Shown: positions 50,245 to 58,804, numbered from the stretch's first letter. The stretch: DNA of 64,000 nt from Paenibacillus sp. FSL H8-0048 (GCF_038002825.1 NZ_JBBODF010000001.1:7192001-7256000), one strand, 5' to 3'. Numbers and translations are program-made. Notes: generated from the letters alone by a model not told the origin.

Positions 50245-50838
50245 ATGAAAAAATTCAAATTGGGTGACATCAAAATTAAAAAGGCCGATCCACAGCAGTT
50301 AACAGACAAGCTGTTACTCATTAATCTGTACATTACTCAGGGCCTTACCTTATTTATCGGTTTGATATGGATATTATTGCAGAAAAGAAATCCTATTCAC
50401 ATATTAAATTTTCCGGATAGTGTACATTTCGTGTACTGGGGACTTGGCCTGGCGGTTATTATGCTCGCTGTGGACTTCCTGCTGACCCATATTGTTCCTG
50501 AAGACAGCATGGATGACGGGGGGATCAACGAGCTGCTGTTCGGCAAACGGCCGCTGTGGCATATTGTGGTCATTTCGGCGGTAGTTGCAGTGTGTGAGGA
50601 GCTGCTCTTCCGCGGAGCGATCCAGCATTCCCTTGGGCCGTACTGGACAAGTATACTGTTTGCCGTTATTCATGTCCGTTATCTGCGGCACTGGATTCCA
50701 ACAGGCTGGGTCTTCCTCAGCAGCTATGGTCTTGGGCTTATTTACATCCATTCGGGCAGTCTGTGGGCACCTATATTGTGCCATTTCCTTATAGATTTGT
50801 TCTCCGGTATGGTTATTCGTTACAGGAGGGTATCATGA
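50245..50838 (+). CDS. ypbD: CPBP-family intramembrane metalloprotease (YpbD-like)
   Basis: 197 residues with about five helices. CPBP/Rce1-like motifs: E-E-L-L-F-R-G-A-I near 113-121, F-A-V-I-H-V-R-Y near 137 and C-H-F-L-I-D-L near the end, supplying the Glu and His metal ligands. The family cleaves membrane proteins or modifies peptides; the substrate is unknown. Position in the serA-prsW segment matches B. subtilis ypbD. The ribosome site (CAGGCAGG) is weak. Its stop overlaps the next gene (ATGA). Confidence 0.85.
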   Translation: MKKFKLGDIKIKKADPQQLTDKLLLINLYITQGLTLFIGLIWILLQKRNPIHILNFPDSVHFVYWGLGLAVIMLAVDFLLTHIVPEDSMDDGGINELLFGKRPLWHIVVISAVVAVCEELLFRGAIQHSLGPYWTSILFAVIHVRYLRHWIPTGWVFLSSYGLGLIYIHSGSLWAPILCHFLIDLFSGMVIRYRRVS

Positions 50839-51212
50839 CAGAACAATTAAGCCGGGTAAGGTCCCGCCAGAAACAGCAGAAGAGAGAACAACAGGCTCCG
50901 GCCGGAGCAGGCAAACGTCAGCCGGCTTCCGGGGCAGAAGAAGAGCGTGCGGGAAATCCGGTACCGGTGGCAGGGACCCTGTCCAGAAAGGAACGCTTAT
51001 CCGGGCGCAGGGCTGCCGGGAGGCCGGAGCGTGAAGCGGCACAGCAGGAAGGGGAGCAGACTCCGTCACGTGCGGAGAGCTATCCGTCAGAACGAATCCG
51101 GTTCAGCAAAATGTTCATCAATTCGCTGATAGTTGTATTTCTGATGCTGCTGGGCTTCCTGCTGTGGTGGGGAATTAACGGAGCACCGGATCTGGATAGC
51201 CTATGGAGTTGA
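50835..51212 (+). CDS. Hydrophilic N-terminus, single-helix membrane protein
   Basis: 125 residues. The first ~90 are charged and Gln/Arg/Glu/Ala-rich with no fold visible; one helix follows near 94-116 (F-I-N-S-L-I-V-V-F-L-M-L-L-G-F). It lies in the YpbE position between a YpbD-like protease and a YpbG-like phosphoesterase, but no LysM motif is seen, so I do not call it ypbE. AGGAGGG lies upstream; it overlaps the genes on both sides (ATGA, 10 bp), so the three are one translational unit. Confidence 0.75.
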   Translation: MTEQLSRVRSRQKQQKREQQAPAGAGKRQPASGAEEERAGNPVPVAGTLSRKERLSGRRAAGRPEREAAQQEGEQTPSRAESYPSERIRFSKMFINSLIVVFLMLLGFLLWWGINGAPDLDSLWS

Positions 51213-52057
51213 CTAGGGTGCTCCTGATTCTGCTTGGTGTGTGTCTTGGGGGAGCAGGGGGGATGGGTCTCCTGATGGTTGCTGCTGCCTTCAAGAAACG
51301 GCTGAATCATCAGGATATTGTACTGGAGCGGCTTCCTGCCGTGTTCGACGGCTACCGGATATTGCTCATAACGGATATTCACCGCCGCCGTCTGCCGGAG
51401 CCAATGCTGACCCCGCTGCGGGGGAAGGTGGACGCTGTCTTTCTGGGCGGTGATATGACGGAGAAGGGCGCTTCCATAGAACGTCTGCTGGAGAATATGA
51501 TACTGGCCGCCTCCATTGCGCCTGTGTATGCCGTTCACGGCAATCATGATTACCGGGCAAATATCATGCTGGTGGATAATATCATCCGGGGAAGCGGAGT
51601 CAGGCTGCTGGTGGATGAGAACTGCATCATTGAGCGGGACGGTGAGCAGTTTATTCTGACCGGGGTGGATTTTCCGAGGCAGGGCGGCAAAAAGGCCTAC
51701 GGGCCTCTGCCCGCCCTGCCTGATGCGAATGCAGAAGCACTCCGGATCATCCTCGTGCATGATCCGCTCTGGCTGTCCCGGCAGCAGGAGGTTCCGGCTG
51801 ATCTGATTCTGGCCGGGCATACCCATGGAGGCCAGGTTGTGCTGCCCTTGATCGGGAACCGGCATACCGATGAGTTCTACCGCCAGTATAATGCGGGGAT
51901 GTATGAGATCCCACGGAGCTATAATATGGCTCTCCCGCCGCTGAAGATGCTGATCAGCCGGGGGTTCGGCACCGCGCACCTGCCGCTGCGCTGGCGCAGT
52001 CCGGCTGAGATGCATGTGCTGACTCTGCGCTGTGGAGGGCAAGGCAACGGTTATTAG
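51203..52057 (+). CDS. ypbG: Metallophosphoesterase (YpbG-like)
   Basis: 284 residues. An N-terminal membrane helix (~3-22), then the calcineurin-like phosphoesterase domain: I-T-D-I-H-R-R-R (D-x-H), F-L-G-G-D-M-T-E-K, H-G-N-H-D-Y, and A-G-H-T-H-G-G-Q. This is a full dinuclear metal site. The family, including YaeI/YpbG-type enzymes, acts on lipid or nucleotide phosphates; the substrate is not known. It starts within the previous gene and ends at a terminator shared with the deacetylase gene. Confidence 0.9.
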   Translation: MELTRVLLILLGVCLGGAGGMGLLMVAAAFKKRLNHQDIVLERLPAVFDGYRILLITDIHRRRLPEPMLTPLRGKVDAVFLGGDMTEKGASIERLLENMILAASIAPVYAVHGNHDYRANIMLVDNIIRGSGVRLLVDENCIIERDGEQFILTGVDFPRQGGKKAYGPLPALPDANAEALRIILVHDPLWLSRQQEVPADLILAGHTHGGQVVLPLIGNRHTDEFYRQYNAGMYEIPRSYNMALPPLKMLISRGFGTAHLPLRWRSPAEMHVLTLRCGGQGNGY

Positions 52058-52087
52058 GAAATTATGTGATCGATACTTAACACGATA

Positions 52088-52131
52088 TAAAAAACGGCTG
52101 CCCACATTTGCGGGACAACCGTTTTTTTTTT
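52088..52131. terminator. Bidirectional terminator between the phosphoesterase and deacetylase genes
   Basis: AAAAAACGG...GCCC / GGGAC...CCGTTTTTTTTTT: A-run, GC stem, then ten T on the + strand, between converging genes. Confidence 0.9.
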
Positions 52132-52145
52132 GAAGAATTCAGAGC

Positions 52146-53027
52146 TTAGCGCATTTTCAGCTCAATGCTGCGCGGGTCTACAAAGCTGTAGCCCTTGCTC
52201 TCAAGCGTAGTGAGCAGAGTGTCAAGCGCCTCTACCGTCCAAGGCAGCTCATGCATCAGGATATTGCTCCCGGCGTGCAGCTGACCGGTGACATTGCTGA
52301 CTAGCTTGCCGGTCTTATCCGCATCCTTGGCCTTCATCTCCCAGTCCAGGGAGCCATTGGACCAGGTCATATAGAGCATGCCGTTTGCAGCAGCGATTTT
52401 TTTGCCTACGTCACCGCCGGCACCGTGCGGCGGACGGAAGAAGTGAGGGGTCTCACCAGTAATTTCCTTAACGATCTTCTGAACATCTTCAATCTGCTTC
52501 TTCACTTCGGCTTCCGGCTTGTCCTTCAGCACAATGTGATCCCAGCTATGATTGCCGAGCACGCCGCCCCGTTTGTGGATCAGCTCCAGCAGCTCGGGAT
52601 GCTCCTTCACCCGGTAGCCGTTGACGAAGAAGATCGCCTTGGCCTTGTGCTTGTCCAGTGTATCCATCAGCGGATTGATTAATTCAGCTTCCTTCGGCCC
52701 GTCGTCGAAGGTCAGCAGGACTACCTTCTTGTTCGTTGCCGGATCATTCGGGACAATATCATAATTCTTGTTCATATGGTACAGCAGCGGCACCTGCGCA
52801 TCGCTTACTGACGCAGGCGTGGCCTCCGGTAAGGCAGTTGCCTCTGGTGCAGCTGATGCTGTTGCCTCAGGTGTAGAAGAAGCGGCTGTCTCCGCCGTCG
52901 CTGTCGCTGCCGCAGGCTGCGGCGTCTTCTCCGCTGCCTGACTGCCTGTGTTTCCGCTGTTGCTGCAAGCTGACAGCAGACAAGCCGCCAGGAGCAGCGT
53001 AATTGTTGCTTTACCCACTTTTTTCAT
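52146..53027 (-). CDS. Polysaccharide deacetylase lipoprotein
   Basis: 293 residues. Lipoprotein signal with lipobox L-S-A-C (Cys near residue 20), an Ala/Thr/Pro-rich linker (~25-75) that could span the wall, then a NodB/CE4 domain: T-F-D-D-G-P (catalytic and metal Asp), N-H-S-W-D-H (the two metal His) and R-P-P-H-G. Such enzymes remove acetyl groups from peptidoglycan N-acetylmuramate or N-acetylglucosamine, or from chitin oligomers; which one cannot be told. ATG 53027 gives the lipoprotein start; longer starts add non-signal sequence. It converges on the ypbG-like gene. Confidence 0.9.
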   Translation of the reverse strand: MKKVGKATITLLLAACLLSACSNSGNTGSQAAEKTPQPAAATATAETAASSTPEATASAAPEATALPEATPASVSDAQVPLLYHMNKNYDIVPNDPATNKKVVLLTFDDGPKEAELINPLMDTLDKHKAKAIFFVNGYRVKEHPELLELIHKRGGVLGNHSWDHIVLKDKPEAEVKKQIEDVQKIVKEITGETPHFFRPPHGAGGDVGKKIAAANGMLYMTWSNGSLDWEMKAKDADKTGKLVSNVTGQLHAGSNILMHELPWTVEALDTLLTTLESKGYSFVDPRSIELKMR

Positions 53028-53112
53028 CTCGCTTTCTTGTTGTTTGGCTGTATGAGCGGCTACCTTTCCGCGAACACTAAGCATGATTTTACCATACAAG
53101 GAGGTTAGAGAT

Positions 53113-53481
53113 ATGAATACTTCGTCATTTCTGTGCGGGGTGCTGATTGGTGCAGCCGCCAGTATGATTATGTCCAAAAAACGCAGCGCCATGATGTCTG
53201 CCTTACTGCACTCGAACGGTTCTTCCTACAATGCGGGTGACAAGGCCAAGGACAAAATTATGGGGATGGCCATGACCGGCTTCGGCAGCACGGCAGCCGG
53301 CAGCAGCCATGAACACTCAGACTCTCATGTATCAGGCGGCGACCATAAAGAGGACTCCCCGTTAAAGTCCAAAGAATCAAATCTGAACATGCTGAAGGAT
53401 TTCATCCGCACAAATCCTGATGTGAAGCATGAAGTCGAGCAGATTCTCAAAGATACTCATACCGCCATACCGGGTTTGTAA
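53113..53481 (+). CDS. Small membrane-anchored protein, unknown
   Basis: 122 residues. A short N-terminal hydrophobic stretch (F-L-C-G-V-L-I-G-A-A-A-S-M-I-M), two basic residues, then a Ser/Gly/His-rich flexible part (S-H-E-H-S-D-S-H) and a charged helix at the end (D-V-K-H-E-V-E-Q-I-L-K-D). It resembles YtxH-like small proteins in its N-terminal glycine helix, but this is weak. AAGGAGG is close upstream of ATG 53113. It is divergent from the deacetylase gene, with only 85 bp between starts. No function assigned. Confidence 0.6.
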   Translation: MNTSSFLCGVLIGAAASMIMSKKRSAMMSALLHSNGSSYNAGDKAKDKIMGMAMTGFGSTAAGSSHEHSDSHVSGGDHKEDSPLKSKESNLNMLKDFIRTNPDVKHEVEQILKDTHTAIPGL

Positions 53482-53498
53482 CCGGATTTAACCGCTGC

Positions 53499-53543
53499 AG
53501 AATCATTTTGGCGATGCCGGCATCGCTGAAGTGATTCTTTTTT
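53499..53543 (+). terminator. Intrinsic terminator
   Basis: AGAATCA / TGATTCT outer stem with an inner CGATGCC/GGCATCG stem, then TTTTTT, after the small membrane protein gene. Confidence 0.9.
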
Positions 53544-53712
53544 AATATGGCTTTACATATAATGGGCAGCAAATTGGGCTGAATCTATATTTATTTACGT
53601 GCATTTGTAGCTTCAAAATGATAACATACGTATATAGTAACCATTTTTGGCTCATTACTCGGGACTCATCATACATTAATATTAAATGAGCTTGCAAAAG
53701 GAGGATCCTGTC

Positions 53713-54327
53713 ATGAGAATAGAGCGATTAAGTCAAGATAAGATACGGATTTTCCTCACTTTTGACGACCTGAGCGAGCGGGGCATCCAGAAGGAAGATA
53801 TGTGGCAGGAGGTTCCCAAGGTGCACGACCTCTTTACGGAAATGATGGATCAGGCATACAGCGAGCTTGGTTTTGATGCTACGGGTCCGCTTGCCGTGGA
53901 AGTGTTCGCATTGCCCGCGCAAGGCATGGTCGTTATTGTGACCCGGGGGAAATATGATCACCATCAGTACGGTGGCGCCGGGGAAGATGAATTGCCTGAA
54001 GAGATTTATGAAATGGAAGTTACTCTTGAACAAAGCGACTCCATTGTATATGCGTTCCGCGATTTCGAGGTTCTGGTGGAAGCGGCTCATGTGCTCATCG
54101 GCAATATTACTTCTCAAGGACAACTGTATTCTTATAATGATAAATGGTACCTCTACTTCGATCCGAAGGAGTTTGAAGAGGCTGCACTGTCAGGGCTGGT
54201 AGGTGTGCTCGCTGAATTCGGAGATTCCTCTCCGGTCACTCAGGCTGTTCTGGCTGAATACGGCAAGACCGTTATGGCGGAGAACGCGATTCAGACGCTG
54301 TGCAATCATTTTAAACGCCAGGAATAA
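53713..54327 (+). CDS. mecA: MecA/YpbH-family adaptor protein
   Basis: 204 residues. It begins M-R-I-E-R-L-S-Q-D-K-I-R-I-F, the typical MecA N-terminus for substrate binding, followed by a linker with the D-E-L-P-E-E segment and a C-terminal ClpC-binding domain. MecA-type adaptors hand proteins (ComK and others) to ClpCP. The locus before prsW matches B. subtilis ypbH, the MecA paralogue, so it may be either. AAAGGAGG is ~9 nt upstream of ATG 53713. No terminator follows before prsW, 77 bp away. Confidence 0.85.
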   Translation: MRIERLSQDKIRIFLTFDDLSERGIQKEDMWQEVPKVHDLFTEMMDQAYSELGFDATGPLAVEVFALPAQGMVVIVTRGKYDHHQYGGAGEDELPEEIYEMEVTLEQSDSIVYAFRDFEVLVEAAHVLIGNITSQGQLYSYNDKWYLYFDPKEFEEAALSGLVGVLAEFGDSSPVTQAVLAEYGKTVMAENAIQTLCNHFKRQE

Positions 54328-54404
54328 AGGATAGCGGGAATGGTGCGGTTCCGGCCATACCGCTTTCAGCAGGAATTAGGTTTGAGCGCAAGGGAGGCTA
54401 TTCG

Positions 54405-55100
54405 GTGCTTTTGTTATCGGTCATTTCGTCAGCAGTTGCACCGGGACTTGCGCTGCTGACTTTTTTCTATCTGAAAGACAAGTATGATCAGGAACCGCTC
54501 CATATGGTGCTTAAGGTGTTCCTGCTTGGCCTGTTGATCGTGCTGCCGGTGATGATTATCCAGAGGGGGCTTGTGCTGGGGCTGGGCGGTGGTCCTTATG
54601 TGGACTCCTTTCTGATCTCGGCCGGGGTGGAAGAGGCCCTGAAGTGGTTTGTGCTGTACCATATGATTTACAATCATACCGAATTTGACGAGCCCTATGA
54701 TGGAATACTATATGCCGTAGCGATTTCGCTCGGCTTCGCAACAATAGAGAATGTAATGTATGCGTGGTACAGCAATGCTTCATTCGGCACCATGATTCTA
54801 AGGGCGCTGCTTCCAGTCTCCGGACATGCCATGTTCGGCGTAATTATGGGCTACCATATGGGCAGAGCCAAGTTCTCCGGCGGGCTTAAGACCCGGAAGA
54901 TTCTGCTGATTTCATTGCTCCTGCCCTGGCTGTGGCATGGAATCTATGATTTTCTGATCGCCACCACAGCTAACTACTGGATCTGGTTTATCGTGCCCCT
55001 GATGGCAGTTTTATGGTATAGAGGCATGGGGAAGGTAGCGCGGGCCAACAGCCGTTCCCCGTTTCGCTTTTTGAAGCGTGAGGAAGAGGTTAACCTATAA
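54405..55100 (+). CDS. prsW: Glutamic-type intramembrane protease PrsW
   Basis: 231 residues with eight or so helices. PrsW cleaves the anti-sigma factor RsiW at site 1 to release sigma-W in stress. Signature parts: D-K-Y-D-Q-E-P at the first loop, G-V-E-E-A-L-K-W near 83 (catalytic Glu pair) and H-A-M-F-G-V-I-M-G-Y and W-H-G-I-Y-D-F near the end. GTG 54405 has GGGAGG 7 nt upstream. rsiW and sigW are not in the window. Followed by a small zinc-ribbon gene and ypeB; the usual sleB is absent. Confidence 0.93.
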   Translation: MLLLSVISSAVAPGLALLTFFYLKDKYDQEPLHMVLKVFLLGLLIVLPVMIIQRGLVLGLGGGPYVDSFLISAGVEEALKWFVLYHMIYNHTEFDEPYDGILYAVAISLGFATIENVMYAWYSNASFGTMILRALLPVSGHAMFGVIMGYHMGRAKFSGGLKTRKILLISLLLPWLWHGIYDFLIATTANYWIWFIVPLMAVLWYRGMGKVARANSRSPFRFLKREEEVNL

Positions 55101-55178
55101 TCGAGATGGACACACTTAATCCTACAGGGCAGTTCCTTAAGGCAAGGAATTCCAGAAAGGAGAGAGAGGTGTCTTTTT

Positions 55179-55325
55179 TTGCGAGTGAAAGTTCGGATTG
55201 TCTGCAAGCAGTGCGGTGAAACCTACATATTAAGAGGGAACAAGGAGCAGGGGGTTGTCCAGACCGGCTTCAAGCAATGTCTGTGCAGCTGTGTAAGCGG
55301 CTTTGAAATTGAGGAACGGGCCTGA
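55179..55325 (+). CDS. Small zinc-ribbon-like protein (48 residues)
   Basis: A short frame on the + strand starting at TTG 55179 (GTG 55185 possible), with GAGAGAGG 9 nt upstream. It reads V-R-I-V-C-K-Q-C-G-E-T-Y, then a loop and Q-C-L-C-S-C-V-S-G-F-E-I: a C-x-x-C with a C-x-C-x-C cluster, suited to zinc binding. The end is acidic. No promoter is obvious; it may be co-transcribed with prsW (78 bp upstream). Function unknown. Its small size makes this less certain than its neighbours, but the clear ribosome site and Cys pattern support a real gene. Confidence 0.6.
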   Translation: MRVKVRIVCKQCGETYILRGNKEQGVVQTGFKQCLCSCVSGFEIEERA

Positions 55326-55413
55326 AGACCGGATTCTTGAAAAAAGTGCATAAGACTTCTCAGTTATTGTCAAACTAACGGCAATAAGCTAATGAAAGGA
55401 GCTATGCGGACCT

Positions 55414-56772
55414 ATGTACAAAAGATTAAGTGCCATAATGTTCCCGCTTACCGCACTCTTGCTGCTTGGAGCGCTCGTCTGGGGGTATCAGGAGAATCAG
55501 GAGAAGAATTCGATTCTGATCAAGGCGGAGAATCAGTATCAGCGTGCATTCCATGATCTCTCCTTCCATGTGGAGCGGCTTCATGGTGAGCTGGGCAATA
55601 CGCTTGCGGTGAACACCACCTCTAACGGAATGCACCGCAAGGGACTGGTCAATGTATGGCGGATTACCAGCGAGGCGCAGAACGAAATTAACCAGCTGCC
55701 GCTGACGCTGCTGCCGTTCAGTGAGACGGAGGAGTTCCTATCCAAAATCGCTAACTTCTCCTACAAGGCTGCGGTGCGTGACTTCACCAAGAAGCCGCTG
55801 ACTGAGGGGGAGATGGCGAATCTGAAGACGCTCTACCAGAATTCGTCTGAAATCTCCAGGGACCTGCAGAAGGTTCAGGACAAGGTCATCGGCAAAAAGC
55901 TGCGCTGGATGGATGTAGAGACTGCGCTGGCTACAGAGCAGAAGGCCGAAGACAACACGATTATCGACGGGTTCAAAACTGTGGATAAGCGCGTAGCGGC
56001 ATACCCGGAGCTGGACTACGGCCCTTCGGTTGCAAGCATCTATGATAAACGGTCGGTGAAAAAGCTGGGCGGCAAGCCGGTTACCGCTGACCAAATCAAG
56101 GCCAAGGCGATGAAGTTCGCCGGGCTCGGCGGGAAGGCACAGGTGAAGATTCAGGAGAACGGAAAGGGAACTGAGTGGGCCTCTTATACAGCTACTGTGA
56201 CTTCCGCAGAGCATAAAGAGCCGGTCTCGATGGACTTCACGGCGGAAGGCGGACTGCTGATCTCTTACAATGATAACCGCGAGGTTGGACCGGCCAAAGT
56301 ATCTATGATGCAAGCTGTGGAGAAGGCGGGTAAGTTCCTGGATAAGAAGGGATATCATGGAATGACTGCAGTCAGTGCGGACCGGTATGATAATCTGGGC
56401 AATTTGACCTTCGTCAGCAGCCAGGACGGGGTGCTCATTTATCCCGAGAAAATGACGGTTCGTGTCGGGCTGGATACGGGGGAAGCGGTAGGATTTCAGG
56501 CAAGCGACTATGTGAATGAGCATAAGGAAAAGCGCGTGCTGCCGAAGCCGAAGCTCTCCCTGGCTGAAGCCAGAGCGATGCTTAACCCCGAGTTCAAGGA
56601 GCTGTATAACCGGCTGGCCTGGATCGAGAATGAGGATGCGGTGGAGCTGCTGACATATGAATTCGGCGGCAAAATCAACGGCTCCCAGTTCAGAATTTAT
56701 CTGAACGCCGATGACGGTAATGAGGAAGCGGTGGAACAGATCCGCACCTCCTCGGGGGCACAGGATAAATAG
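55414..56772 (+). CDS. ypeB: Germination protein YpeB
   Basis: 452 residues. An N-terminal helix (~5-23, L-L-L-L-G-A-L-V-W-G-Y) anchors it to the spore inner membrane; two or three PepSY-like repeats follow, about 160-250, 250-335 and 345-440. YpeB stabilises and localises the cortex-lytic enzyme SleB. In B. subtilis sleB lies directly upstream in the same operon; here the preceding gene is the 48-residue zinc-ribbon ORF after prsW, and sleB is not present. ATG 55414 has AAAGGAG ~12 nt upstream. A terminator follows. Confidence 0.94.
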   Translation: MYKRLSAIMFPLTALLLLGALVWGYQENQEKNSILIKAENQYQRAFHDLSFHVERLHGELGNTLAVNTTSNGMHRKGLVNVWRITSEAQNEINQLPLTLLPFSETEEFLSKIANFSYKAAVRDFTKKPLTEGEMANLKTLYQNSSEISRDLQKVQDKVIGKKLRWMDVETALATEQKAEDNTIIDGFKTVDKRVAAYPELDYGPSVASIYDKRSVKKLGGKPVTADQIKAKAMKFAGLGGKAQVKIQENGKGTEWASYTATVTSAEHKEPVSMDFTAEGGLLISYNDNREVGPAKVSMMQAVEKAGKFLDKKGYHGMTAVSADRYDNLGNLTFVSSQDGVLIYPEKMTVRVGLDTGEAVGFQASDYVNEHKEKRVLPKPKLSLAEARAMLNPEFKELYNRLAWIENEDAVELLTYEFGGKINGSQFRIYLNADDGNEEAVEQIRTSSGAQDK

Positions 56773-56813
56773 ACTGACCTCCCAAGGGGACGGATAAGCC
56801 TGGTTATAATAGA

Positions 56814-56850
56814 GAAGACGCATTTCCGGAAACGGAGGGCGTCTTTTTTT
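56814..56850 (+). terminator. Terminator after ypeB
   Basis: AGAAGACGC / GCGTCTTTTTTT stem around a GC-rich loop. Confidence 0.85.
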
Positions 56851-56904
56851 AATATATAGTATGCCCAGAGGCGCGCATTATCTATTTACTCAAGGTGGAT
56901 AAGG

Positions 56905-57062
56905 TATGTGTTGAACCCAATGTATGTCAAAAACAGTATACATTATGCTCGCAAGCAGGCATACGGCTTGAATGTATGTGGAAAACAGTATACATTGTAC
57001 TCGCCAGCAGGCATGCGGCCTGAATGTATGTCAAAAACAGCATACGTTGTGTTCTTGCAAAG
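56905..57062. repeat. Family A tandem repeat, copy cluster 3
   Basis: Three ~51-bp units, about 80-90% alike, with core GAATGTATGTCAAAAACAGT followed by ATACATTGTACTCG and a CAGGCATGCGG link. These match the units at 1803-1955 and 2255-2352. The core half-sites AATGTAT and ATACATT are inverted. Fills the ypeB-ypfA gap (56851-57220) with no supported gene. Confidence 0.8.
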
Positions 57063-57220
57063 GTAACCTTGTTCATCCATTAGGTTAATTTTGTTTAAGC
57101 TAAAAATATAGGCTGCACGCCGGTTGCAGCTTTTAGTAGTCATTGCCTAATAATATTTCTGACCTGCCTCAGGAGGGCGTGCTATAATCGGTTTAGCATT
57201 TATTACTAACTCAAGCGGCG

Positions 57221-57883
57221 GTGACAGGTTTGTATCCCAAAATCAATGAATATCTATACCTCCAGGTCGCATCCAGCGATGCGGCAGAGTCTGAGATCCA
57301 GTACCGGGCAAGGATTGCTGATATGGAGGATGAGAGCATCCTGATAGAAATCCCCATGCAGGAGAGCAATGGCCGGCTTAAGAAGCTGTTCGTCGGTGAC
57401 GAGCTGTCGGTCTATTTTCTCACAGAGGGCGGCATCAAGAATTACTTCAATACCCATGTGCTCGGATTCAAGGAAGATGTCATCCGGATGGTCCGGCTGC
57501 GCAAGCCTGAGGCAGAATCCATCTTCAAAATTCAGCGCCGCAGCTTCTTCCGCGTCAATGCCGAGCTGGAGCTGGCCGTTAAGGATGCCCTGGGCAGCCG
57601 GTTTCTGGTGCGCACCGAGGATATCGGCGGCGGCGGGACGTCATTCTTAAGCGATGCCAAGATTACATTAGGGGTGGCAGACAAGCTGTCCTGCTGGCTG
57701 CTCGTCTCCTACCGCAACGGAAGCACAGAGCATGTTAATTTCGAAGGCGAGATTGTGCGGATCAAACCGCTGGAGACCGGGAGAAATCTGGTCATGGTTA
57801 AATTCTCGGCCATTTCCGATACGGAGCGGCAAAAAATTATCCGGTACTGCTTTGAACGCCAATTCGATTTCCGCAACCGCTGA
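57221..57883 (+). CDS. ypfA: PilZ-domain c-di-GMP receptor-like protein (YpfA)
   Basis: 220 residues. N-terminal YcgR-like beta domain (~1-100) and C-terminal PilZ domain (~105-215). The c-di-GMP arginine motif R-S-F-F-R is present, preceded by another Arg; the second motif reads D-I-G-G-G-G instead of the usual D/N-x-S-x-x-G. In B. subtilis YpfA (MotI/DgrA) binds c-di-GMP and clutches the flagellar motor. The start is not certain: GTG 57221 is used, TTG 57230 is possible. Location before cmk matches B. subtilis. The GEMM-I riboswitch at 43.2 kb also points to c-di-GMP signalling. Confidence 0.87.
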   Translation: MTGLYPKINEYLYLQVASSDAAESEIQYRARIADMEDESILIEIPMQESNGRLKKLFVGDELSVYFLTEGGIKNYFNTHVLGFKEDVIRMVRLRKPEAESIFKIQRRSFFRVNAELELAVKDALGSRFLVRTEDIGGGGTSFLSDAKITLGVADKLSCWLLVSYRNGSTEHVNFEGEIVRIKPLETGRNLVMVKFSAISDTERQKIIRYCFERQFDFRNR

Positions 57884-57952
57884 TTCCCTGTCAGGAATCT
57901 TCAAACGGGCCCTAAATCAGCTTTTTTCTCTCTAAAAAACCTCAATGTCATT

Positions 57953-58012
57953 TTGCACTGGGGTTCAAACTGTGGTATAATTTTATAAGTCGCAGGCAAT
58001 GCCTGCTTTTTT
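57953..58012 (+). promoter_or_regulatory. Strong promoter running into an immediate terminator, upstream of cmk
   Basis: TTGCAC (57953-57958), exactly 17 nt, TATAAT (57976-57981). The expected start (~57988) is followed at once by GCAGGC-AAT-GCCTGC (57992-58006) and TTTTTT. The stem would form in the first 20 or so nucleotides of RNA. The rest of 57884-58093 has no gene. Confidence 0.6.
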
Positions 58013-58093
58013 CTTGAGAATATCAGCAAGTTCCTAGAGAGATATGTCGATAGGCGTATTTCTGCGGAAGAGTGTTTGAGGAGGAATGCCCCG

Positions 58094-58804
58094 TTGGACA
58101 GGCAGGATACACATACTAACGACCGAATTAACGTCGCCATCGACGGACCTGCCGGGGCAGGCAAGAGCACTGTAGCCCGATTGGTAGCACGGGAGCTGTC
58201 TTACATCTATGTGGACACGGGTGCCATGTACCGGGCAATCACCTGGTATATGCTTCGTGAAGGCATAGCTGCAGAGAATCATGAGCTGGTGGACCGGAAG
58301 GTCCGGAATATGGCGATTGAGCTTCTGCCGGAGAAAGATCTGCAGAAAGTGCTGATTAATGGGGAAGACATGACCCCGCATATCCGCAGTCTTCAGGTCA
58401 GCGGCCAGGTGTCGCAGTATTCGAAGATTGAGGGTGTCAGATCCAGACTGAGTCACTTGCAGCGTCAGATGGCGCTCCGCAAGGGAGTCGTAATGGATGG
58501 CCGGGATATCGGTACAACCGTACTGCCGGATGCCGAAGTGAAGATTTTCATGACGGCAAGTGTGGAGGAGCGTGCTCTCCGTCGTTACAAGGAACTGAAG
58601 GATACGGAAACAGTGACTCTCCAGCAGCTTGAATATGATATTGCAGCGCGGGACCGGCTTGATGAAGGCCGGGAGATTTCACCGCTGCGCCGTGCCGAGG
58701 ATGCTATTCTTCTCGATACGACGCATATGGATATCCTTCAGGCCGTGGAAGCCATCGTCTCCCACTGCAGAACCTATGTTAACGGGGAGAGAAATCATCT
58801 ATGA
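58094..58804 (+). CDS. cmk: Cytidylate kinase
   Basis: 236 residues. Phosphorylates CMP/dCMP with ATP. P-loop D-G-P-A-G-A-G-K-S-T near residue 19, Y-V-D-T-G-A-M-Y-R, V-M-D-G-R-D-I-G-T and R-D-R-L-D-E-G-R near the end. TTG 58094 is chosen because GAGGAGGAA lies 7-8 nt upstream; an earlier in-frame TTG at 58076 overlaps that site. It overlaps plsC by four bases. Operon with plsC, as in many Firmicutes; ypfD is close. Confidence 0.95.
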   Translation: MDRQDTHTNDRINVAIDGPAGAGKSTVARLVARELSYIYVDTGAMYRAITWYMLREGIAAENHELVDRKVRNMAIELLPEKDLQKVLINGEDMTPHIRSLQVSGQVSQYSKIEGVRSRLSHLQRQMALRKGVVMDGRDIGTTVLPDAEVKIFMTASVEERALRRYKELKDTETVTLQQLEYDIAARDRLDEGREISPLRRAEDAILLDTTHMDILQAVEAIVSHCRTYVNGERNHL

